Shown one piece after another: positions 1-6,652 of a DNA stretch of 7,658 bases (its first letter is position 1; each line of letters opens with the position of its first letter). Origin of the DNA: Candidatus Melainabacteria bacterium (GTDB lineage: Bacteria; Actinomycetota; Actinomycetes; Mycobacteriales; Pseudonocardiaceae). Where the stretch lies: the NCBI GenBank assembly GCA_903970565.1, contig CAJCJE010000342.1, positions 1-7,658 of the forward strand. Direction: 5' to 3'. Below the pieces are notes generated by a model that saw nothing but the letters and a program-made list of their open reading frames with translations, did no database searches and was not told where the DNA came from. The translations under genes and the position numbers were made by a program.

Positions 1-1083
1 CACCGGATCGCCCCACTGCGCCCGCCGGTCGGCGGTGCTGTGCAGGCCACCGAAGCTCGTGGCGGCGGCGACCAACCGACAGTGGGCGAGAAAGAGGTCG
101 ACGGCCCGCGCGGAGGGCAGTTCGAAACTGAACACGCCGCCGAACCGGCGCATCTGGCGGACCGCGATCGGATAGCCGGAGTCCGCCGGCAGTCCGGGCC
201 AGCGCAGCTCGGACACCAACGGGTGATCACGCAGTTGCGCCACGAGCGCGGCCGCATTGGCTGCCTGCCGGGAAAGGCGCAGATCGAGGGTGCCCAGGCC
301 CCGGTGGGTCAGCCAGGTCTCGAACGGTCCCGGCGCCAGACCGCCGACCGTCCGCGCGGTGCGCAACGCCTGGACGAGGGCCGGATCGGTACCGGAAACG
401 TGGCCCAGCACCAGATCGCTGTGCCCGGCCAGAGCCTTGGAATCGCTGGCCAGACAGATGTCCGCGCCGAGCGCCAGGGGTCGCTGGCCGAGCGGGGTCG
501 CGGTGGTGTTGTCGACGGCCAGCAGCGCACCCGCCGCGTGACACAACGCGGCAACCTCGGCGATATCGCACACCCGCATCCCCGGATTGGACGGTGTCTC
601 GATGAGCACCAGCCGCGCGCCGGCGACCTCGGCGGGCGTCCACGGGCCGATCGTCGGTACGTAGCGGACGGTCAGGTGGGTGAGTTCGCCGGTGAACAGC
701 TGCCGGGCGACGAAGTAACCGTCGGCCGGCATGACCACCACGTCGCCGGCCCGGCAGGTGGTGCGCAGCACGGTGGCGATGGCGGCCATCCCGGACGGGA
801 ACAGCACACAGTCGCCGCCGTCCAGCTCGGCGATGGCCGATTCCAGTGCCCGCCAGGTCGGATTGCTGGCCCGGCCGTATCCGTCGGCGACGTCGCCGGG
901 ACCGCCGGAACCGAGGTGATATGGCGCGGCGAACACCGGACCGGGCAGGAACGGTTGGCCGGCAACCGGTTGTGGATACCCGGCGTGGACGCTGCGGGTT
1001 CCGTCCCCCCACGCGGGGGCCGAGCCATCGGCGTCGTCATCCCGGTTGGCTGCTCCGACAACGGTCAACTCATCCTCCGACAA
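1..1083 (-). CDS. Cystathionine gamma-lyase/synthase-family PLP enzyme, C-terminus cut by window edge
   Basis: Trans-sulfuration enzyme of the Cys/Met-metabolism PLP family. Such enzymes eliminate or replace at the gamma carbon of cystathionine-type substrates in the cytoplasm. The minus-strand frame is open for 361 codons to base 1. Visible in order: WGDGTRSVHAG near residue 30, GYGRASNPTW (about 68-77), the sugar-phosphate-side loop ETPSNPGMRV (about 162-171), AVDNTTATPLG (about 188-198), and the PLP-binding ASDSKALAGHSDL with Schiff-base Lys at about 216. Near the cut end is TSFGGLHSTADRRAQWGDP, typical of the family's last 40 residues, so only about 20-30 residues are missing. The start is a TTG at 1083 with GGAGG 9 nt upstream. 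A second TTG at 1068 has its own GGAGG 5 nt upstream and is a real alternative. Neither an ATG nor a GTG is in frame nearby. Lyase, synthase and homocysteine-forming members are hard to separate by eye, so no symbol is given. Confidence 0.93.
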   Translation of the reverse strand, partial: MSEDELTVVGAANRDDDADGSAPAWGDGTRSVHAGYPQPVAGQPFLPGPVFAAPYHLGSGGPGDVADGYGRASNPTWRALESAIAELDGGDCVLFPSGMAAIATVLRTTCRAGDVVVMPADGYFVARQLFTGELTHLTVRYVPTIGPWTPAEVAGARLVLIETPSNPGMRVCDIAEVAALCHAAGALLAVDNTTATPLGQRPLALGADICLASDSKALAGHSDLVLGHVSGTDPALVQALRTARTVGGLAPGPFETWLTHRGLGTLDLRLSRQAANAAALVAQLRDHPLVSELRWPGLPADSGYPIAVRQMRRFGGVFSFELPSARAVDLFLAHCRLVAAATSFGGLHSTADRRAQWGDPV

Positions 1084-1097
1084 GGCTCGAATCCTCC
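1074..1097 (-). promoter_or_regulatory. Doubled Shine-Dalgarno before the cystathionine lyase gene
   Basis: Two GGAGG motifs occur on the minus strand at 1097-1093 and 1078-1074. The first lies 9 nt before a TTG at 1083, the second 5 nt before an in-frame TTG at 1068. They are the main evidence for the start region, since no ATG or GTG is available in frame. Which TTG is used cannot be decided here. Confidence 0.6.
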
Positions 1098-1202
1098 GAC
1101 ACAGTTCGAACGAACGACGGGAACCGACTCGGACAGCCGGCAAGCCCTACTGGAACCGCTGGGGGTGGGCGGCGGAAACCGGACCGAGCAGCCGGCAACG
1201 AC

Positions 1203-1324
1203 CTACGGGAAGGGACGACACGCGAAAGACGTCGGGCCGGGCTACGCCGCTCGAAGATCAAAAACGAGTAGTCTTGAATCAAGGGGGTCCCCCTTAGGCT
1301 ACGGCGTGTCGTCCCTTCCGGTAG
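1203..1324. repeat. 122-bp region bounded by a 21-bp inverted repeat
   Basis: The left arm (1203-1223) and right arm (1304-1324) are reverse complements over 21 bp with one mismatch, at the fifth base from each outer end. The inner 16 bp (GGAAGGGACGACACGC on one strand) match perfectly. The arms are separated by 80 bp. No clear target-site duplication flanks them. The arms could form a long RNA stem in a read-through transcript from gpsA, act as paired protein-binding sites, or be ends of a small non-autonomous element. The sequence does not choose between these. Confidence 0.8.
1281..1295 (-). terminator. Candidate hairpin downstream of gpsA
   Basis: AAGGGGGTCCCCCTT is a perfect dyad with 7-bp arms around one central base, so a real RNA stem would be about 6 bp with a 3-nt loop. 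On the minus strand it lies 213 bp past the gpsA stop and is followed about 18 nt later by GTTTTTG, not an immediate U tract. It overlaps an 11-bp palindrome CTTGAATCAAG (1273-1283). A terminator is plausible in a GC-rich actinomycete, but an operator is equally possible. Confidence 0.35.
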
Positions 1325-1494
1325 ATCAACTCCGGTAGGTCGACGAACTCCAGCAGGCAACGGACTCCGGTAAGTCGACGGACTCTGACAGGTCGCCGGA
1401 CTCCGCTGGGTCAACGGGCTCCGCTGGGTCGACGGGCTCCAGCAGGCCAATGGACTCTGGTAGGCCGACGGGCTCCAGCAGGCCAGCGGACTTC
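1320..1494. repeat. Imperfect 18-bp tandem repeat array, about 10 units
   Basis: On the plus strand the units approximate GGTAGGTCGACGGACTCC. Unit starts are 1320 (14 bp, partial), 1334, 1352 (17 bp), 1369, 1387, 1405, 1423, 1441, 1459 and 1477. Most carry a GTCGAC, GTCAAC or GCCRAC-like core followed by GGRCTCC. There is a hint of 36-bp higher order: the pair at 1334/1352 resembles the pair at 1459/1477. The array ends 14 bp from the gpsA stop. Read on the minus strand in the gpsA frame it gives hexapeptides with an invariant Ser-Pro (SPLACW, SPSAYQ, SPSTQR, SPLTQR). Confidence 0.9.
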
Positions 1495-1507
1495 GGTTCT
1501 CAACCGC

Positions 1508-2527
1508 TCAGGTGAATTCGGGCTTCTTCTCCCGGCCGAGCAGGGCGCCGACCATGTCCCTGGGTGCGGCGCCGTCGTGGCAGACCTGGTGCACCGCCTG
1601 GGTGATCGGCATCTCCACGCCGACCCCGCCGGCCAGCTCGCGGATCGACGAGCAGGAGGTGACGCCCTCGGCGACCTGGCCGTTGGCGGCGGCCTGGGCC
1701 TTGGCGACGGTGTCGCCGGCGCCAAGCCGGGCGCCGAAGGTCCGGTTGCGGGACAACGGCGACGAGCAGGTGGCGACCAGATCACCCAGTCCGGCGAGGC
1801 CGGCGAAGGTCAGCGGATCGGCGCCGAAGGCGGCGCCCAGCCGCGCGGTTTCGGCCAGGCCCCTGGTGATCAGGGAAGCCAGGGTGTTCGCGCCGTAGCC
1901 GAGGCCGCTGGCCATGCCGCAGGCCAGCGCGATCACGTTCTTGCACGCCCCACCGAGTTCGCAGCCGACGACGTCGGCGTTGGTGTAGGGCCGGAAGTAT
2001 CCGGTGAAACTGGCCCGCTGCAACCGGACCGCCTGATCGTGGTCGGCACACGCGATGACCGTCGCGGTGGGCTGTTCCTCGGCGATCTCCTTGGCCAGGT
2101 TCGGTCCGGAGACGACCGCGACCTGGGCGGCCGGCACGCCGAGAACCTCCATCACCACTTCGCTCATTCGCTTGCCGGAGCCCAGTTCCACGCCTTTGGC
2201 CAGGCTGAGCAACGGCACCCCGGCCGGCAACAGCTCCCGCCAGCCGGTCAGGCCGGCGCGCAGGGTCTGGCTGGGGATACCGAGCACGACGACCTGGGCG
2301 GCGGCCAGGGCCTGCTCGGCGTCCGAGGTCGCGGTGAGATTGGCCGGCAACCGGACGCCGGGCAGCCGCGAGGCGTTGATCCGGTCGGTGTTGATCGCGT
2401 CGGCGACCTCCGGCCGGCGCGCCCACAGCACCACGTCCCGGCCGGCGTCCGCGAGCACCTTGGCGTAGGTGGTCCCCCAGGAACCCGCGCCGAGAACCGC
2501 GATCCGCTCGATGTCCGCGTCGGTCAT
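1508..2527 (-). CDS. gpsA: NAD(P)+-dependent sn-glycerol-3-phosphate dehydrogenase
   Basis: Cytoplasmic enzyme that reduces dihydroxyacetone phosphate to sn-glycerol-3-phosphate, the backbone of phospholipids. It has 339 residues, normal for the family. Residues 9-19 give the Rossmann nucleotide-binding loop ([11 protein letters not shown]). IPSQTLR (84-90), SLAKG with Lys111, and SGPNLAKEI (140-148) are family signatures. GGACKNVIA (192-200) carries the expected catalytic Lys196, and GLGDLVATC (246-254) plus SRNRTFG (259-265) form the substrate-binding C-terminal helical domain. The ATG at 2527 is chosen because homology begins directly after it. An upstream in-frame start at 2590 would add 21 residues inside plsC and disrupt the usual N-terminus. 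The start lies 1 nt after the plsC stop (TGA-G-ATG) with only a weak GAGG 12 nt upstream, suggesting translational coupling. Tandem repeats lie on both sides of the gene. Confidence 0.97.
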   Translation of the reverse strand: MTDADIERIAVLGAGSWGTTYAKVLADAGRDVVLWARRPEVADAINTDRINASRLPGVRLPANLTATSDAEQALAAAQVVVLGIPSQTLRAGLTGWRELLPAGVPLLSLAKGVELGSGKRMSEVVMEVLGVPAAQVAVVSGPNLAKEIAEEQPTATVIACADHDQAVRLQRASFTGYFRPYTNADVVGCELGGACKNVIALACGMASGLGYGANTLASLITRGLAETARLGAAFGADPLTFAGLAGLGDLVATCSSPLSRNRTFGARLGAGDTVAKAQAAANGQVAEGVTSCSSIRELAGGVGVEMPITQAVHQVCHDGAAPRDMVGALLGREKKPEFT

Positions 2528-2528
2528 C

Positions 2529-3392
2529 TCAGTTTCGCGCCTCTGGCTCGGCCTTGTCGACCTCGGCCCCGTCAACCTCGGCCTTGTCAACCTCGGCCTT
2601 GTCGACCTCGGGAGCCGGGGATTCCGAGGAGTTCGACTTCGACTTGGCGCGGTAGCGGTAGAACTCGGCGGGCGGGGTTTCGCCGCGAATCTCGCCCAAC
2701 TGGTCGGTGACCGTGCGCATGAGCTGGTCGGTGAGTTCGCGGGTGAGCGCCGCGGTGACCGGCTTGCCCTGGTAGGACGTGAGATCGACCGGCTCGCCGA
2801 CGTGGGTGGTTATCAGCGCCCTCGGGAACAGCCGGACCTTCTTCTGATAGATGTTCAGGATGCTCAGCGTGCCCCACCGGGTCACGGGCAGCACGGTGAT
2901 GTCCTTGTCCAGGTTGTCCAGTGCCAGTCGGCCGATCCCGGTCCGGGAGGTCATCGGCCAGCCGTCGGGGTCTCTGGTGATGGTGCCCTCCGGGTAGACC
3001 ACGACGACCCGGCCCTTGGCCAGCGCCTCGTTCGCGTGCCGGAGGCTGTCCTTGGCCTCGACCGAACCGCGATAGACCGGGATTTGGCCGCTGCCGGCCA
3101 TCACCTGCTTGACCAGCGGTTTGTCCCACAGCGTGTTCTTAGCCAGAAAGCGCGGCACCCGCCGCAGCTTGTGCACGAACACCGCGTCGTACACCGGGTC
3201 GAGATGCGAAATGTGGTTCATCACCAGAATGACCGGGCCGCGCGCGGGGACATGTTCGGTGCCCTTGTTGACTCGTCTGGCCAGCAGAAAAGTCAGCGGA
3301 TAGAACAAGCTCGCGGCGAACAACACCCAGAACCCGCTCGGTTCCCTGCGCTCCCTGGACCGGGAACCCTCCGTTGGAGTTCCGTTCGCCAC
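2529..3392 (-). CDS. plsC: 1-acyl-sn-glycerol-3-phosphate acyltransferase (PlsC family) with repeat tail
   Basis: Membrane-associated acyltransferase expected to convert lysophosphatidic acid to phosphatidic acid; 287 residues. A hydrophobic segment at about 21-38 ([18 protein letters not shown]) probably anchors it. The catalytic NHxxxxD motif is NHISHLD, with His60 and Asp65. Motif II is GQIPVYRG (102-109), motif III is YPEGT (133-137) and motif IV is VLPVTRWG (167-174), so all four blocks are intact. After about residue 247 the chain becomes hydrophilic and ends with four [10 protein letters not shown] pentapeptides (262-281). The start is GTG at 3392 with AGGAG six bases upstream. The gene is followed after 1 nt by gpsA, a sensible pairing because GpsA makes the glycerol-3-phosphate that is acylated before this step. 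It is divergent from cofC. Glycolipid-specific members share these motifs, so the exact acceptor is inferred. Confidence 0.94.
   Translation of the reverse strand: MANGTPTEGSRSRERREPSGFWVLFAASLFYPLTFLLARRVNKGTEHVPARGPVILVMNHISHLDPVYDAVFVHKLRRVPRFLAKNTLWDKPLVKQVMAGSGQIPVYRGSVEAKDSLRHANEALAKGRVVVVYPEGTITRDPDGWPMTSRTGIGRLALDNLDKDITVLPVTRWGTLSILNIYQKKVRLFPRALITTHVGEPVDLTSYQGKPVTAALTRELTDQLMRTVTDQLGEIRGETPPAEFYRYRAKSKSNSSESPAPEVDKAEVDKAEVDGAEVDKAEPEARN
2551..2610 (-). repeat. Four in-frame 15-bp tandem repeats in the plsC 3' end
   Basis: Four contiguous 15-bp units (2551-2565, 2566-2580, 2581-2595, 2596-2610) read GCCTTGTCGACCTCG or near variants on the plus strand. The outermost two are identical; the inner two differ by GTCAAC for GTCGAC, and one also has CCCC for CCTT. 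On the coding strand they give [15 protein letters not shown] and EVDKA. The unit length preserves frame, so copy number could change without breaking the protein. Confidence 0.93.
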
Positions 3393-3398
3393 GACCAG

Positions 3399-3403
3399 CT
3401 CCT
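3399..3403 (-). promoter_or_regulatory. Ribosome binding site of plsC
   Basis: AGGAG on the minus strand lies six bases upstream of the GTG at 3392. It fixes this GTG as the start, in agreement with the point where the hydrophilic N-terminus and then the membrane segment begin. Confidence 0.75.
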
Positions 3404-3600
3404 CTCTTCTCCGGGTTCGGCCAGCACCCCGTTGGCGCCCGTCCCTGCCCGGTCCCGCGCCCGTTCGCGCCTGTCAACATCGTGCCGTGAGTCTTCCTGG
3501 CCTCCTCCGTCCGGTCCAGCCAGGGTCGAGCAGGACGGGGGCGACCGGGTGGGTGGTCAGGGCCACAGTGGCCGCATCGGGCAGGGTCGGCCGAATCAGG

Positions 3601-3606
3601 CACGAT
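3601..3606 (+). promoter_or_regulatory. Candidate -10 element for a leaderless cofC transcript
   Basis: CACGAT ends 6 nt before the GTG at 3613. It partly matches the actinobacterial -10 pattern TANNNT, and the spacing would place transcription start at or next to the GTG. Only a weak purine stretch (ATGGAA) lies between, and no clear -35 is seen 17 bp upstream. Leaderless mRNAs are common in actinomycetes; here it is inference. Confidence 0.35.
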
Positions 3607-3612
3607 GGAACC

Positions 3613-4266
3613 GTGCGACAAGGGGTAGATCTGGTCATGCCGGTGAAGATGCTGCGCCTGGCGAAGACACGGCTGTTCGGCACGGCCGAGCACGGAGGCG
3701 GTGACCGGGCCGCGCACGAGGCCCTGGTACTGGCCTTTCTCCGGGACACCGCAGCCGCCGCGGCGGGCGCCGCGAACGTGCGCAGCGTCGTGGTGGTCAG
3801 TTCGGACCCGACCATCGCCACCGTTCTGGCCGGTGACGGCATCGAGGTGTTGCCCGACGAGCCTGGCCAGGGCCTCAACGAGGCGCTTCGCTACGGCAGC
3901 GACCAGCTGCTGCGCCGCGACCCGGGCGCCACCGTCGGCGCGTTACAGGCGGACCTGCCGGCACTGAAGTCACTGGAGCTGACCGTGGCCGTCGAGGAGG
4001 CGGCCGGCCGGCGCGCGTTCTGCGCCGACCACCAGGGCACCGGCACGACACTGCTGATCGCGGCACCCGGTCGGGTACTGGACCCACGCTTCGGAGTGGG
4101 GTCGGCCGCGGCGCACGCCGGGTCCGGCGCGCACCCGGTGTCGGCCCCGCTGGCCTCGCTGCGTTGCGATGTGGACACCACGGCCGACCTGCTGGACGCC
4201 GTCGCGCTCGGTCTCGGCCGGCACACCGCCGCCCTGGTCGGCGCGTCCTGTCCGACCGGTTGCTGA
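3613..4266 (+). CDS. cofC/fbiD: Phosphoenolpyruvate/2-phospho-L-lactate guanylyltransferase of coenzyme F420 synthesis
   Basis: GTP-dependent nucleotidyltransferase that activates phosphoenolpyruvate (actinobacterial FbiD) or 2-phospho-L-lactate (CofC) for coupling to Fo, an early step in building the F420 side chain; cytoplasmic. It has 217 residues, matching the family. The nucleotide-binding N-terminus is [17 protein letters not shown] (about 5-21), followed by a beta strand SVVVVSSD (58-65) and GLNEAL (87-92). The metal-site signature is QADLPAL (112-118). Further on are [11 protein letters not shown] (138-148), DPRFG (157-161) and CDVDTTADL (185-193). The GTG at 3613 is chosen because homology begins with VDLVMPVK. 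An open extension back to 3487 adds 42 residues with no family features. It is divergent from plsC and 94 bp upstream of ppk. The substrate (PEP or phospholactate) is inferred from the actinobacterial context. Confidence 0.93.
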   Translation: MRQGVDLVMPVKMLRLAKTRLFGTAEHGGGDRAAHEALVLAFLRDTAAAAAGAANVRSVVVVSSDPTIATVLAGDGIEVLPDEPGQGLNEALRYGSDQLLRRDPGATVGALQADLPALKSLELTVAVEEAAGRRAFCADHQGTGTTLLIAAPGRVLDPRFGVGSAAAHAGSGAHPVSAPLASLRCDVDTTADLLDAVALGLGRHTAALVGASCPTGC

Positions 4267-4360
4267 CCGTTCGGGCGAGTCGATCCCCCGAAAGCGTGGT
4301 GCGGAGTTCACCCACTGGCTGGATCACGATAGGGGCACAAACCAGCAAGTATCCGGGACA
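4267..4360 (+). promoter_or_regulatory. cofC-ppk intergenic region
   Basis: These 94 bp contain no terminator-like hairpin followed by a U tract, so cofC and ppk may be partly co-transcribed. One GTTCACC (4306-4312) matches half of a PhoP-type PHO box, but the expected second copy 11 bp later is absent. A CACGAT at 4325-4330 resembles a -10 element and would give a leader of about 25 nt. The ribosome binding site is poor (CCGGGA ending 3 nt before the ATG). Confidence 0.4.
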
Positions 4361-6634
4361 ATGGCCTTCGTGAGCGGCGACAACGGAAATCTGCGAGTCG
4401 ACAACACCGACCAACCAACCGGAGCAGCCTCGGCAACCGACGTTGGCAACGGCACGGGGGCGAACACGACCGAGCACCCGCCCGGCGGCGATTCGGCGGG
4501 CGGTCACGAGTTGCGGGGCGTGCCATCGGCGCCCCCCGCGATGACTCGGCCGGACGCGACGCCGGTCGACCTGCCCGAGGACCGGTACGTCAACCGGGAG
4601 CTGTCCTGGCTGGACTTCAACGCGCGGGTGCTGGCGCTGGCCGAGGACTCCTCGCAGCCGCTGCTGGAACGGGCGAAGTTCCTGGCGATCTTCGCCTCCA
4701 ACCTCGACGAGTTCTACATGGTGCGCGTCGCCGGCCTCAAGCGCCGCGACGAGACCGGCCTGCTGGTGCGCAGCGCCGACGGCCTGACCCCGCGTGAGCA
4801 GTTGGCCTACATCCGCAAGCGCAGCCAGGAACTCGTCGAGCAGCACTCCACGGTGCTGCTCGACCACGTACTGCCGGAACTGGCCAAACACGACATCCGG
4901 ATCGTGGGCTGGCGCGACCTCGAGGATGCCGAGCGGCTGCGGTTGTCCAATTACTTCTCCGACCAGGTTTTCCCGGTACTCACCCCGCTCGCGGTGGACC
5001 CGGCGCACCCATTCCCGTATATCTCCGGACTGTCGCTGAATCTCGCGGTGACGGTCCGCGACCCGGAGGACGGCACACGCCGATTCGCCAGGGTCAAGGT
5101 GCCGGACAATGTGCCTCGGCTGATCCGGGTGGAAACCGATCGCAATGCCAGCGACGCGACCTTTCTGCTCCTGGAAGAACTCATCGCCACGCATCTCGGT
5201 GAACTGTTCGCCGGAATGGAGGTCAGTGAGTACCACGCTTTCCGGGTCACCCGCAACGCCGACTTCGAGGTCGAGGAGGACCGGGACGAGGACCTGTTGC
5301 AGGCGCTGGAAAGGGAACTCGCGCAGCGCCGGTTCGGGCCGCCGGTGCGGCTGGAGGTCGGCGAGGACATCAGCGAGGACATGCTGAGCCTGCTGCTGCG
5401 CGAGATGGAGGTGCAGCCCGAGGACGTGGTCGTGGTGCGCGCGCCGCTGGACTCCTCCTGCCTGTGGCAGCTGTACGCGGTGGACCGCAAGGAACTCAAG
5501 GACCCGCCGTTCGTGCCGGCCACGCACCCGGCCTTCGGTGAGCGGGAGACGCCCAAGAGCGTGTTCGCCACCCTGCGCGAGGGCGACGTGCTGGTGCACC
5601 ACCCGTACGATTCCTTCTCCACCAGCGTGCAGCGGTTCATCGAGCAGGCGGCGGCGGACCCGAAGGTGCTGGCCATCAAGCAGACCCTGTACCGGACCTC
5701 GGGTGACTCGCCGATCGTCGACGCGCTGATCGACGCGGCCGAGGCCGGTAAGCAGGTCGTCACGCTGGTGGAGATCAAGGCCCGGTTCGACGAGCAGGCC
5801 AACATCAAGTGGGCGCGGGCACTGGAAAAGGCCGGGGTGCACGTGGTCTACGGCCTGGTCGGGCTCAAGACACACTGCAAGACGGCCCTGGTGGTGCGGC
5901 AGGAGGGCGCCACGATCCGCCGCTACTGCCACATCGGCACCGGCAACTACAACCCCAAGACCGCGCGGCTGTATGAGGATGTCGGGCTGCTGACCGCGGA
6001 ACCGATGGTCGGCGCGGATCTGACCGACCTGTTCAACGTGCTCACCGGCTATGCCCGCCAGAACGTCTACCGCAGCCTGCTGGTCTCGCCGAGGGGTGTG
6101 CGGCGGGGCGTCATCGAGCGGATCGAACGGGAGATCGGACATGCCGCCGCCGGCCGCCGCGCCGGTATCCGGATGAAACTGAACTCACTGGTCGACGAGC
6201 AGGTCATCGACGCGCTGTACCGGGCTTCGCAGGCCGGGGTCGAGGTGGACATCGTGGTGCGCGGGATCTGTGCGATCAAACCGGGTCTGCCGGGGCTTTC
6301 CGAGCGGATCAAGGTGCGCTCGATCCTCGGTCGGTTCCTTGAGCACTCGCGGATCTTCGACTTCGTCGGCGAGGACGAGTACTGGATCGGCAGCGCGGAC
6401 ATGATGCACCGCAACCTGGATCGCCGGGTGGAGGTGCTGGTCCGGGTCTCCGATCCGAAGCTGACCGCCCAGTTGGACGCCACCTTCAACTCCGCGCTGG
6501 ACCCGGCAACCCGCTGCTGGGTACTGCACTCCGACGGCCAGTGGGTACCCTCCCCGGTGGACGGCGGCAACCAGGTCCGCGACCATCAGGTCGAGTTGAT
6601 GCTGCAACATGCCGCGCGGGAGTACCAGGAATAG
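4361..6634 (+). CDS. ppk: Polyphosphate kinase 1
   Basis: Reversibly transfers the gamma phosphate of ATP to a growing polyphosphate chain through a phosphohistidine intermediate. It has 757 residues, close to mycobacterial PPK1. Homology starts at [23 protein letters not shown] (about 74-96), with the ATP-pocket [10 protein letters not shown] at 113-122 (Asn114). The catalytic half holds QTLYR (Arg445) and [15 protein letters not shown] (Arg475), both metal-binding positions in the family. It also holds GLKTHCK with the expected phosphorylated His505, [23 protein letters not shown] (523-545), RFLEHSR with the second catalytic His662, and [17 protein letters not shown] (676-692). All key residues are present. 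The first about 70 residues are a low-complexity Asn/Thr/Gly/Asp-rich extension. The ATG at 4361 is favoured; the GTG at 4370 and ATG at 4541 are possible, and no start has a strong ribosome site. mutT1 follows in the same frame. Confidence 0.97.
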   Translation: MAFVSGDNGNLRVDNTDQPTGAASATDVGNGTGANTTEHPPGGDSAGGHELRGVPSAPPAMTRPDATPVDLPEDRYVNRELSWLDFNARVLALAEDSSQPLLERAKFLAIFASNLDEFYMVRVAGLKRRDETGLLVRSADGLTPREQLAYIRKRSQELVEQHSTVLLDHVLPELAKHDIRIVGWRDLEDAERLRLSNYFSDQVFPVLTPLAVDPAHPFPYISGLSLNLAVTVRDPEDGTRRFARVKVPDNVPRLIRVETDRNASDATFLLLEELIATHLGELFAGMEVSEYHAFRVTRNADFEVEEDRDEDLLQALERELAQRRFGPPVRLEVGEDISEDMLSLLLREMEVQPEDVVVVRAPLDSSCLWQLYAVDRKELKDPPFVPATHPAFGERETPKSVFATLREGDVLVHHPYDSFSTSVQRFIEQAAADPKVLAIKQTLYRTSGDSPIVDALIDAAEAGKQVVTLVEIKARFDEQANIKWARALEKAGVHVVYGLVGLKTHCKTALVVRQEGATIRRYCHIGTGNYNPKTARLYEDVGLLTAEPMVGADLTDLFNVLTGYARQNVYRSLLVSPRGVRRGVIERIEREIGHAAAGRRAGIRMKLNSLVDEQVIDALYRASQAGVEVDIVVRGICAIKPGLPGLSERIKVRSILGRFLEHSRIFDFVGEDEYWIGSADMMHRNLDRRVEVLVRVSDPKLTAQLDATFNSALDPATRCWVLHSDGQWVPSPVDGGNQVRDHQVELMLQHAAREYQE

Positions 6635-6652
6635 GTAAGGATCTCAAGGCTC

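Larger units (their letters stand above)
1084..1507. other. Repeat-rich 424-bp spacer between gpsA and the cystathionine lyase gene
   Basis: No recognisable gene lies here. Proceeding downstream from gpsA (right to left) the spacer holds: an array of about ten 18-bp tandem repeats (1494-1320); a 21-bp inverted repeat bounding 1324-1203, with smaller palindromes inside; then about 120 bp leading to the doubled Shine-Dalgarno of the next gene. That last part contains two copies of CAGCCGGCAA (1134-1143 and 1189-1198). The minus strand is open in the gpsA frame throughout (1507-1070). I see no convincing minus-strand -35/-10 pair for the cystathionine lyase gene, although a spacer this long implies it has its own promoter. 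Confidence 0.75.
3393..3612. promoter_or_regulatory. Divergent plsC / cofC intergenic region
   Basis: These 220 bp separate two divergent genes and must hold both promoters. For plsC, AGGAG at 3403-3399 sits six bases before the GTG. An exact TTGACA lies on the minus strand at 3477-3472, but nothing resembling TANNNT follows at 16-19 bp, so it is unsupported as a promoter. For cofC the only candidate is CACGAT at 3601-3606. The plus-strand frame of cofC stays open back to 3487, but that extension shows no family homology. Confidence 0.6.

Noticed and set aside
672..1061. ATG-started minus-strand frame (MSEQPTGMTTPM...) as the start of the cystathionine lyase gene
   Set aside because: It is in a different frame from the enzyme. 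The homologous frame has only TTG starts here, and no frameshift is needed to explain it.
40..1338. 432-codon plus-strand open frame across the cystathionine lyase gene and spacer
   Set aside because: The opposite strand encodes a clear PLP enzyme with all motifs. The plus-strand translation is low-complexity Arg/Gly/Gln-rich with no domain.
1320..1494. CRISPR array
   Set aside because: The 18-bp units are contiguous with no unique spacers and diverge among themselves, so this is a simple tandem array.
3449..3477. TTGACA-based promoter for plsC on the minus strand
   Set aside because: The -35 is exact, but no TANNNT-like -10 occurs at 16-19 bp.
3487..3612. Upstream in-frame start for cofC at 3487
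   Set aside because: The additional 42 residues have no family homology and fill most of the divergent promoter region. Conserved sequence begins just after the GTG at 3613.
2469..3704. 411-codon plus-strand frame across plsC and the divergent region
   Set aside because: It is antisense to plsC, whose four acyltransferase motifs are intact, and its translation is low complexity with no domain.
4306..4327. PHO box upstream of ppk
   Set aside because: Only one GTTCACC is present; the second direct repeat expected 11 bp on does not match. PhoP control of ppk is known in other actinomycetes but is not shown here.
3875..6142. 755-codon open frame on the minus strand antisense to ppk
   Set aside because: It is the complement of a perfectly recognisable ppk, and long antisense frames are expected from third-position G/C bias. 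Its translation is Arg/Val/His/Gln-rich and matches no family.
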